64,000 bases of DNA, from NCBI RefSeq assembly GCF_954871325.1, contig NC_088779.1:27080869-27144868 (forward strand), read 5' to 3'. The stretch comes from Gordionus sp. m RMFG-2023 (taxonomy: Eukaryota > Nematomorpha > Gordioida > Chordodea > Parachordodidae). The notes beneath the pieces are model-generated. The model ran no database searches and had not been told where the DNA came from. It saw only the letters and a list, made by a program, of their open reading frames with translations. Shown in pieces: positions 40,819 through 52,800 of this stretch. The position numbers and the translations under genes were made by a program. How positions within the stretch are numbered: the stretch's first letter is position 1; each line of letters opens with the position of its first letter.

Positions 40819-43800
40819 ATCTAACTTTCTTTCTTTCTTTATTATTAGTGTATATATTTTTAACAGTAAGAATATATAATATAGTTATTCGACAGTAATT
40901 CTATATTTTTTATCATATAGTTTTTTCTAACGTTGTATACAACAAATTTGTTTATTAATTTCACGTATTTAAAAAAAAAATTATTTTTTGATTCATAAAT
41001 GTTCAATTTTTTTAAAACTAAATCCAATAACGTCAGTGTGCTTTTTTCCAGCACTGTGTTATTTTTTATACTTTTAATCATTTTTTGAGCGCGGTTTTAA
41101 AAAATTTTAAAAATCTCATTTTACTGGAAATGTATTCCGCCATGTTTGGAGTACCTACCCTATGAATTTCAGATAATTTTCCCATGAACCATTAAACTTA
41201 ATATAATTTATATTAGATTTCCCGTATATTTTTTATATAGATTATAAATTATTCAAAGGTTAACGACAATATTCTCTACAATTCATAAGATAGGTATTCC
41301 AAACATGATTGAATATCCGGTAAAATCAGATTTTTAAATTTAAAAAAAAAACACGCTCAATAAATAATTTAAAGTTAGCACATTGCCGGAAAAAAGGCAT
41401 TGACGATAACATATTAATATATATATATAAGTAACTGGTTAAGAACTGGCTATTTTAAAAAGAACCTGACAGATCCATAACAAAATCTAGGGATTGGATT
41501 GGTACATTTCTAGAACCCACCTACTTCCTCTATTTCAGAAAATTTTGCCGCGAACTTTTAAATTAACTATTATTTTTCAATACAAATTTTATTATATGCA
41601 AACATTCATGGTAAAATTATCTGAATATTCGTAAAAGGGTAGTAGGTACTCTATATGTACGAATATGTATTCGGGAAAATCAAGTTTCTGGAATTAATTT
41701 AGCTCAACTTTGGAGAAAGCAGAAAAATAAATTAACTTGCGCGCTTTAAGATAAAAGAATATGTTTGGCGGGAAATAAAAAAAATATCTGAAAGTGAATA
41801 TTTTGTTAAACCATTCACCGTAAAAAAATAATTCGAGAAATGTAGGTTTATATACTTAAAGGATAATCGTGGTATCTAATCTTGCTATTTCCCCCATTGA
41901 CTCCAAATGCCGCGGCACCGTTCATATTCCTTTTCCTAGCTCTGAGAGCGGCCTGGTGGTCTATAGCGCTGTTAGAACGCGTGTTAATAATGGAGGACGT
42001 GGAAGAGACGGAACTAACCGGGGGTTTGTAGGGCGGATTGCTAGATGGAAAGTGCGTAGCGTACGAGGCAGACGGGTAATGGGTCATGAGACTGGGTTTA
42101 TGGGGCAGTTTGGAATTCGATTTCAAGGGCGGATACTTTCGGCTAGGCATTGGAAATTGTGTTTTTTTAAAAAAATAGGAATATTTGAATCGAGTTTTTA
42201 TAAAAGAAATTAATAATATTGGATAAAATTTTTACGCTATATCCTCGAGCGACATAGTATTTTTGCGTATAGCGGCCACTTCGCGTTTTTTTATGGTGCT
42301 TAGCATATTAGAGCTAGTTTTATTTTATTTCGTGAAATGTAATAAGTGAATTGCCTAGATAATGTAATCAAATCGATTCGGGGTTCCTAGACATTTAAGG
42401 AGCATGGACCAAATGGGTACCGATTTTTTGGACAACCAAGTATTTATAAAAATGAAGCAAGTTAGTGTTGACAAAATTCCCGCAAATGATAATTAAATAT
42501 TCCCGAACCCACGGTCTTCGAATTTTAATATATTTCTTCCTTTGTTTAAATATTATTTTCTTTTCTTTATTTCCTTCTAAGCTAAAAAAAAAATATATCT
42601 TTCGATAAAAAATTCATAAAGGAAATTGTGGGTTTGTAGATAATATTTATTCGTGAATAAAAGATTCAAGATTTTTTTAAAAAAATAATAAGTGAGGAAA
42701 TGATTCAAGCGAGGTTATTTATGGAATACACCCAAAAAATGATTATATAAATATATATATATACCTATCGGTATTTTGCGTATTCATCCTTGGATGGTGT
42801 GGTAGATTGGATCTGTACAAGGAATTATTGCTGGAAGAGTTGGAAATTTCGCCTCTCAGCATTTTTTGCTTGCCGGAATCGAGGGATTGGATGAGTATTT
42901 CGGCTTGTTCCTTGAAATGATCGGCGAAGCCCCAGTATGCTCTTTTGTTTAAAGATAGATTATTGATATTATTGCTTGGGCTTAGTTTGGTAAATTCAAA
43001 GAAATAAAGCGAATAATATGGTCATTAGAATAGAATAATGCATTTCCTTTGTTTCATTTTAATTGGTTTAATATATCAAAAATATGCATCTTAAATGGTT
43101 CCCTGTGGTCTGGGTCCAGAATAGGATCACCGTTTCCTCGACCGGTTGGAAAAAAACAACCTAAAAAGGGGTTGATGTCAGAAAGGGAACTACAAAATTT
43201 TATATTGATTGAATCAGAAGGAAAACTGGCCAACCTGGGTAAACGTGGATAGCCATTAAAGAGAGAAGAAGATGTATCTTAAATTGTGATAAAAACCAAA
43301 ATGTAGTATAGAAACTTTTTTCTAATGGTATACATTTAATTTCTACTAATCTGAAAAAAAAATGGTCTTCCTTGATGTTCAATAATATAAATTGTTATAT
43401 TTTTAAGTAAAAAAAATATAACTTTCTAGATGAAGCTCTGGCGTCGGAGTCGGCGTCCTGAAGACCTTTCTTGATAGCTTCCTGAATAATTCCCGAGTGT
43501 TTTTCTAGCACGGAAGTATCCCAGGTGTGGAGAATGTGGGCCAAAAAATCACATAAATTTCTTTATTTTTAATGCGAAAATAAAATACATAAGTTATGGT
43601 TAACCCTAAACCTGTCCCATATAGCAATTTTATTTTTTAAGCTTCTTTACCTATTTAAATATGTTTCTAATCAAAATTGGGATGATACTTTGCAAGGGTA
43701 AAATACTAGATGCCATTAAGTCTTCCTTAGTGCTAAACGACAGGGGTGACTCATTTATAAGTTAACAATTGTGCAAAATTATAAAAAACTTAAAAGGTTT

Positions 43801-46800
43801 TTTACACAATTACATTATATGTCTAGTGGGCAGGCAATACTAAAATAGATAAACCTTTTTATTATTATATTTTGAGTTTGGACTTATCTAATGTTTAGAA
43901 AATGGCTTTGATTGATTAGTGTTATATAAAAAAAATTGACGGTGTTTTTTTTTATTGATAATCAAAAAATGTTTTAAAAAAATGCCTAATTTGTAACTGT
44001 AAAAAAATTTTAGTTACTTTCTAATTTCGCGGTTCTTAGAGGACATGTTTTGGACTAATACCGGTATCAGCTTGTTAGAGTGTACGTGCTATTAAAATAG
44101 ATATCGATTTCTTTAGAAAGATAATAAAACTATGAAATATTCTACTAATCAGCTTCTCCCCCCTATTTTCTTAGTTATTTCGGTAATACGGATAGACACG
44201 TGTCAATCATAAAATTGTGACTTATTATACTAATGCGCCACAGTCATGTGCATTTTTTTTTGTTTTACTTGAGAAAATGTAAAATTTTTAATGTAATGTA
44301 TCCCACTCACTTTCAAGATAAATTTCATGGCGACCATGACGGATGTTGACATAATTTTGACGCTGTTTGGCATGAGGCATATCAGGTTGGGCAGCAAAAA
44401 TTCGGCAGTGTGCTCGAATCGTATACCGAACGTTTGGGCCAAAAATCTTTAGGAAAATGATTATAATAATATTAAAATGCCATAACAAATTTTCAAAACG
44501 CAATTAGGGTAGAGGGTATCTTAAACTCCCTAAATAAAGCAAATTTTGTGGAATAAATGGAATGGGTAAATAGAGGCATAAGTCGGACCGACAATCCAAG
44601 ATCGAACAGCATTCCTACTGGGATCTTGGTTAAATGGAGATGGTTGATGTTGATAAAAAAATTTTAAGGGAAAAATGGTTAAAAGATGTATAACATATTT
44701 TCCCTAGATTTTTACTTTCAAGTTAGAAGTTACAAGTAAAAATATTAACGGAATATTTCCTGCGTGTTAAAAAAAATAAATAAGTAATTTATACCTATAT
44801 CGCTCAAATCAAATCAGGGACTTAACCCTGGCCTCACTCTTAGAAATAATTGATCAAACCCTGTTCACAGTTAGCCAAAATTCGCGGTGTACCTTTTCGA
44901 GATATGTATAAATGTCATTTGTCAAAGGGATACATGTCATTCATGGAAAATATTATATCTGTGGGGAGGAGAGGTGTACATGAGTTGTTTTGTCTGACTA
45001 TATAATTCGCAGATTGTTCACGTGATGTTTATGTTATATTGAATTGTATTTCGTTGATCAAACAAATCATCTTGTGTACAGTTATTGATTATTATTCGTG
45101 TTGTGTTCCATTGGAGTTATACCAATTGGAATAATAAATGAGTGTGTGGTAGTCGTTTATTAATCTGTCTATTCCCATATCAAGACGTAGGTCACAACGT
45201 ATTCGTGCCAACTATGAATGCAGGGTACTCTAGACTTCTAAAACTCTCCAGCCCGAATCAGGGTCTTATACACTATTACTTTCTTAAACCCAAACCATAT
45301 CCATATTTTTTTTTATTACAAAAGTTTTCTAAAAGCATTTTAAATTTCTTCTAAATTTAGGGTATATTTGTTCAGGAATAATTTTCTCCGTTTCGAAAAT
45401 TATCTCAAAGCCAAACATTGAAAAGTTATTTTTATTGGGTCAGGGAATATTGTTTATCCAACCATTTATCTATATTTTAGCGTCGATGTGTTATTTTTTC
45501 AACTTTTGTGAGTGCGTTTTTAAAAATTTCAAAATCTGATTTTTCCGAAAAAATGTATGCAGCCATGTTTGGAATACCTACCCTATGGATTTCAGATAAT
45601 TTTTCCATGAACTTTTAAACTTAATATAATTTATATTGAATTTCCCAATTTATTTTTTATATTGATTCTAAATGACTCTAAGGTTAACAGCAAATACAAT
45701 TCGTAGGATAGGTATTCCAAACATGATGGAATATATTCCCGGTAAAATTAGATTTTGAAATTTTGAAAAAACGCGCTCAAAAAATGATTTAAAGTTGTAA
45801 AATATACACATTACCGGAAAAAAACACAAGTGAATGCCCAACCAACGAGGGTTTAGGTCTTGGAGATAACCAAGCCCTAATACCCCAATATAAGTAATTT
45901 AATTATGCCGTTTTACCCGATAGTGATACACACCTCCCGAACGACTTGGGACCTGAGATCTTTGAGCGCCAATTGAAACGCCGGCTCCAATTGTCTCAGG
46001 TGGTTAAGGAACTCCGGATAATCCCTTACGTTGCCGCTAAGAACTACCGATCTAATTTTTCTCATCTTTGTAGTAAAAAGATATTTGAAAAATATATATA
46101 TAGATAAGTCTATTTTTTAGTTCACTGGGACTGATTTTGTCCCAACTTAGACAGTTGGCCAATTTTTCAAGGCATTTTCTAATATAATAGTAGCTAATTT
46201 GAATGGGATTCAAAATTTTGGTCAAATATGGAGTTGCCCGAATTAATAATGGCCCAAATTAGACAAATTAAACTGTATGTATTTTAAAAATAACTATTTT
46301 TATGTTTCGTATATTTGTTTCTAATATACAAGAAGTATATGCTGTATAAAACTACTATAAATAAAAATTTACAAAAATTTTAAGAAATATATAATTGTAT
46401 TCCTAAAAAGGAACAATAATTTTAAAATATTCGATAGTATATGCTGCCTAAGGGAATAGGATTCCCTAGGTTCAAGTGGTTGTTAAAAAAAACTGAAGAT
46501 GATAGGAGCAAACTGTCCGTGGGTAGAAGTTGCAATTAAGCAGTTTTAATAATGATAAAGTATAAAATTTCAGCAAAGTTGATGATATTGTAATAGAATT
46601 GCTAACTCTTATCACACAAATTAATTTTACTGGCAAAACACGCTTTCGTCCTTGGGTCATTAAATACAAATCTACGTAGACGTGGGTGAAAGTGATAACG
46701 GATGACATGAGAATAATGGATCTCACAAATAAGGGTGCCCAGGACTGTAAAAAAAGTATGGAAAGAAGGGGATCAGAGGGAAAACTGGCTGCTCACCCGC

Positions 46801-49800
46801 GGGTAAACCTAAAAAACCGCCATTAAACTATGAAAAAGAAACTTAATTTTTTTAATAGGTTCTTTAGTAAATAAAAGCCAGTTAGCTTTACAAACCTCCT
46901 CGTTTCTCTTGTTCCATTCGGTCTTGTCGGTGGACAATATCTCCCGTATTTTATTCAGCGTGTCATCCATTTCGGCAACTGACGATATCTGAAAAGAGTG
47001 GGAATATATACATATAAAAAAAATATATAACTATTTTGCTTTAAAAGAAATTGGGAAAACTAGAAGTGGTTAAAAAAGAAACAGCATACCGTAGCGTTGT
47101 TTAAAAAAGATTTAGCCGATATTTTAACGCTTCGAGATTTCGCCAAATAAACGGGAAATCTCAAGGCTTAGGAAGGCTCTTTTTTCTCAATCATTCCAGG
47201 CAAATAGAAAAACAATCTACAAGTGATTAATAACCGCTAGTGTTGTTAAACGGTTAGATTCGCGCCAATTATTAAAGATTTGGGTCGATTAAGATTTTAT
47301 CCGAAATAATATTATGCAAACCTGGAGATTTCTCTCATAGATGACAGAATGACAGAAAGGTTTTGGCGTCTATTTGCCAAATATCGAGGCTTGCATATTG
47401 GCTAAAATCTTAATCGGGAGGATTTTAAAAAATCTATTCAAATCAGACTTCTTAACAACACTACTAATATTATTTATTTATTAAAATGTTAAAAAAACAT
47501 AAAGTACTTACAGGAACAAATTTTATTTTAAATAAAAAAGCGAAATGAATGTTTAAGAGGGGGATAAATAATCTAAGAGAAAGACAAGGTTTTATTCTTA
47601 AAATAGACCACTTTTTAGTAAAATATTATTCACCAGATAAGTTTATATTAAAATAATATACATATTAAAATATGTAATGACATAAAAAAGTAGGCAATGA
47701 ATTTTCAAAATGTAATTTTTTTTAAAATATAATATTTCAATAAATATAGGTAAATTGTATAAAATTTCTATAAAAATTGTAATATATATTTCAATAACAA
47801 CATATCTGTCATATTAGCTGAGGTTTGTAATTGATCTAAGATATTCTGGGATAAATGCAATCCATATATGTTAACTATTCATTTTTAAAAATAATGATGG
47901 ATGGTTTATCAAATAATTCTATTATCATAATTTCGTTCAAATTCATTGAATAGAATACCTTATTAATTTAATAACAGAAATATAAATCAATATTATTTGG
48001 ATCAAATAATAATCCCTAAAATTAATTTAATAAAACCCTTCGATTAAAAATTACAGGAAAAAAAAGGTGTTCAGTAAATTCAACAAGATGTGATGCAATC
48101 TAATACTTTATCTGAATAATTATATTTCACCTAGTTTAAAATTATTGCACAATATAATAACGCCATTTAATCGTTAAATATATTTAAAAAAACGCAAAAT
48201 TGTATGCATTAAAAAAACGCTATGTTTATAATGGCCTAACTCAATATTAAGCTAGAAAAATAAAGCCCAACGAGATTTCGCTAATAGAACCTTTGTGCCA
48301 TCTATGAGCAAAATATCTAGAGACTTGCACCATTTCAGCTTAAAATATCGTGCTCACCGTCTCGGCTAAAATCTAGCAGTTCAACAACAGTAATAATAAC
48401 TGGTATCGATTGGATATCTTCAAAAATCATCTTTCGTGTTTTTTAAAAATGACCATTCGAAAAGTAAATATAGATAAGACGCTTGATTATAAGAATGCTC
48501 TATTCAACATGTTTTAAAAAAATAAATAGATAGATGCAATTTGTACGAATATCGAACTGTCAACGTGTAAGCAATAAATCAAATTTTAGATTGACACATT
48601 TAGAGCACGGACCATGAAAAAAATAATCTTTTCTTTACAAAGATACAAAAAAAAAGGAAATTAATTGAAATTAAATTCAAAAATAATTTTTGCATTTCGT
48701 TTAAATGTTTTGAAATTATATCTATAAATTTTTAAAATAATATTTTTTTTTTGTTTCGTTTGAATGTTAAAAATTTTTTTGTCCCCTTAGACATATTTTT
48801 AAGTGATTTTAAAGGTTCAATTTTCTGATTCAAAAAAAAGGAACAATCCAACGACTAAATCAATAGAGAAATTCAAAGCTATGTTCAGAACTAGTGAAAC
48901 GGCTAACTCAATATTTCATCCAGAATAATATTACGCAAGCCTGAAGATTTTGCTTGTAGAAGGAACAAAGATTTGGACATCTATCAACGAAATCTTAGTG
49001 GCTTAGGCAATTATTTTTCTGGCTAAAATATCGAGTTAGCCGTTTTTTAAAATGGGCTCAATACGAGTCGTTTAACAACACTATCCAAGAACTATATATA
49101 TTTTTATTTTCGTAACTTTGACTGTTTCGTTCAGAGTTGTTAAAGGATCTAGATAAAAGTATCTAGATCCTGTATCTAGATATAAAAATATGGTATCTGT
49201 ATCTGTATCTAGATAGATTTTTGATTAAAATATCGGTATCTAGATATTATTTTATACGATGTATCCGTATCTAGATCCATTTAAAAAGTATCTTTTAACA
49301 ACTCTGGTTTCGTTAGCTATTAAATCTATTTTTTTTTAGTAAAACTGTACCGAGCTAAGGATAAAGGTTGAAAAGAATATAAAAAAAAAATAACACGCCA
49401 TTTTTTATTTTATTTTTTACGTGAAGTTTAGGAACTTCTTCGAAGCTATCGTAAAAGCTCTCTTCATCCATGGCACCTGCGGAACCTGGTTTGTTTAATA
49501 TGAGGAATTTTTTTAAAAAAAAACATGGATAAAAAGATTATTGCCTTAATTGTAAAAAAATTGGCGCTAAAAAATTCCGGTAAGTTGAGCGCGGAAGTAA
49601 TTTAAACTGTTTTTTATTCCTCTTCTTCCTCAAAGTTGAGCCATATTTAAAAACAATATTAAAAAACTATAGAAAATAAAAAGAATTTACCCAACCCCAT
49701 TAGTCTCGAGTGCGGTTAAACAATAAATTTTTTTTAAACTGAAAAAAATATCGATAAAGTAAGGTAGAATATGTTGTTCCTCGATTTTAAGATGGTTTTG

Positions 49801-52800
49801 ATAAGATATCTTTTTTGAAAATTTTAGAAAAGGAAAAGAGTTTTCAAATACTATTTTTTTTTAATACCTTTATTCCTTACGGCAATAAAGGGAGTCATCT
49901 TTCAACACTTTTCTTTACTAGATTTGAAAAGTTATATTAACCTTAATGGCTTCTTTTTCTTTTAGTTCAAAATATACCCTACTTTACCGAACTAATTAAT
50001 TAATGTTTTAGAAAAAAAAAAGATAAGGAAAAAAAATAAATTGTTTTCTCTTCTTTGAAGATTTCGATTCATTAAAAATCTGGAGTGTTCAAATACTTCT
50101 TTTTTTTACCTTTATTCCTTACAGCAATAAAGGGAGTCAAATTTCAACACTTTTCTTTACTATATTTGAAAAGTTATATTAACTTAATAGCTTCCTTTTC
50201 TTTTAGTTCAACAAATACCCCCCGAAAAAGAAGATTGTATGTTTAAGATATTTTATCTCTAAAAAAAGGGAAAAATATATTAAGTTTTATTTAATAGAGA
50301 GGAGTAAGGAGAAGAAGAAAAAAAAATATTTACCGGGTAAGGGAGTATTTAGTTTGGAGTTGTGAGCCAAATTGTGCGGGTTTAAGTTATTTCTTTTCCC
50401 AGGAGGCACGCTAATAGACCTAGCGGAGCTGGCCGCGGCTAAATGATTAGAGGTGAGTGACTTGAAATTGATGGGGTTGGTCCTAAATGCTATTTCTTCA
50501 CTGGCATGAGTGTCGGTCGGTTGAAGATTTAGCTCGCCCTTTAGAATCGAGAGGGGGAGCAAGGGAAGAGGAAGTAAAAAAAAGGTTTATATATCATAAG
50601 CGATCTAAAAATTTTATGTTTCGAATGAACCAGGAATGGGCCAAAAAAAAAAGATTAAAAAAATAGAGGAAATTATAAACCCACCGTGGGACTAGGTCTC
50701 GTTTATAGTAAGCGCGAAGATGGCCACGATGATGATCGCTAAATGATAGCACAGCGGTATGCAGTGGCGTAGCTACGGGGGTGGTTTTCGGGTTTGGACC
50801 CCTCCCAGAGCAAATTTTTTTTTTAGATTATAGGTTCAAAAGACTTAAAAGTGATTTTATATGAATTATATTTTTCTGGTTTTGATGTTTGTGGAAGGAT
50901 ATTATATTACTATTGAAATTATTCTGGATAGTATTATTATAAAGTCATAGAGAATAATCTACTAAATTATAATAACATATTATTGATGCATTTAAAAAAT
51001 ATATTTATTATAAATTATCGAAGTTATGGTTATGATTTGTAAGATAAACCCGGCCGAAGGCCGGGCAAAAGGGCGGAAGGCCCGTTAAAAGGGGTCTGGG
51101 GGGGGGGGGGGGGCGAAGCCCCCTAGCTTTTATATGTATGGACCCCCTCTAAGGAAAATTCCTAGTTACGCCACTGGCGGTAGGTAACGCGATGATGTGC
51201 TAATATCGTGCCTACTATAAATGAGGTCTCGGTAATATTGATACACGAGCCGCCATTTTAACAAATAAAAGTGAGTCACATGACCCTACTTAATGATTAT
51301 AGTACTGAAGAATTTATTCACCGAAAAAAGTGCATTTTGACAGCTGACGATTACTTTTCAAAATCAAACCTTGACTCTGTTTGAGTTAAATAAAATAAGA
51401 TTATATACAAAGTTAACTTATGGCTTTTTAAAAAAAAATTCTTAATTACATGTCATTCAAATCTTATTCGTATGAACGAACTCGTTTCTTTATTCCTATA
51501 ACTATTATTTCAGCTTTCGCGTAATTTTCACTTGAAAGGTATCGCGTTGGTTAAAAAAAAATAAAGAAAGAAGCATACACTACACAGCTCCTGTTCCACG
51601 ACATTGTATATTCGCATGCACGAAATACATGACTTTCGAGATAGGCGGTTAAAAAAAATCCGGCTTCACCGATCCGAACAGATATTCGCCCAAATCTATC
51701 CGGTAATAAATACCGGATCTGGTCGGTATCGAGAATTTCGGATCGTCGGAAATTTTCGAAACCTATATATATATATAACCACTTTTTTTTCTTCCCTTAA
51801 CTTATTCAAAATAATCAAATACTTTCGGGTAGTGTTGTTGAAAAACCCGATTTTTGAAAACGGCCCGATTAAGATGGTAACCAATCAAAATAATATCGTG
51901 TAAGCCTGGGGGATTTTACCCACTACGCTATTTTATAGTTGACTAAAGTATAGTAGCATAACAACACTGTAGATGACAGAGAGGTTTGGGCTTCTACTTG
52001 CCAAAATCTCGAGGCTTACACACAATATTATTTTGGCTAAATTTTTCAATCTGATCACTTTTAAAAAAAAGAACTACTTTCACGATATTCCCCCCCTCCC
52101 ACCTTCTTTTTTTTTAAAAAAATATTGGAATAATTTTTATGAAAATTCCTTCATTTTTTTTCATTTTTAGTTATTTTATCCTTAAATCCATCAATGATAA
52201 TTTATAAAACTTTAAAAAATCACTTAAAAATTATGGAAGGGGAAATTTTTAAATTTTTTTTTCATCAATAAATTGGTTATCGATTTTATAAATATTAAAA
52301 TTATTATTAGAAATGTTTATAATGACAAATTCACCACCTGACAATTAAAAAAATTCGAGGCTTAAATTTATTGAAAAACTAATAATTTAAAAGGTATATT
52401 TTTTTTTCCTTATTAATATTGATAATTTTTTTAAAAAAAGGCGAACTCAATATTGTAGACAGAATATTGCCTGAAATTTGTGCCATATATGAGCAAAATC
52501 TTAACGCTTTTGCGTAATGTTTTACGGGATAAAATATTGAGTTTGCCGTTTTTAAATATCGGCTCAAATTTATCTTTACAATTGTGTCACTTTAGAGAAA
52601 CCTAATTTTTTTTAAATATTAATTTTATATATATATAGGTAGATAATTGTAATTAATAGGATATAATAAGATATTCCAATTTCAAAAAGATTTATTTTGC
52701 TCCTTTTTAATATACATTTCACGGTTTAACAACACTACTTCAGAAAATCTGAAGGCCTTAGTATGAAACTTGTTCTAAAAATGGGAAAATATTTAAATTA

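Noticed and set aside
43049-43252. Plus-strand 67-codon frame with GSPFPRPVGKKQPKKG
   Set aside because: Lies in the intron between CLASP exons 8 and 9 with no recognisable family; short stretch of similar text near 46760 suggests a low-copy repeat.
51604-51903. Overlapping plus and minus frames
   Set aside because: They run into the MITE at 51830 and show no domain.
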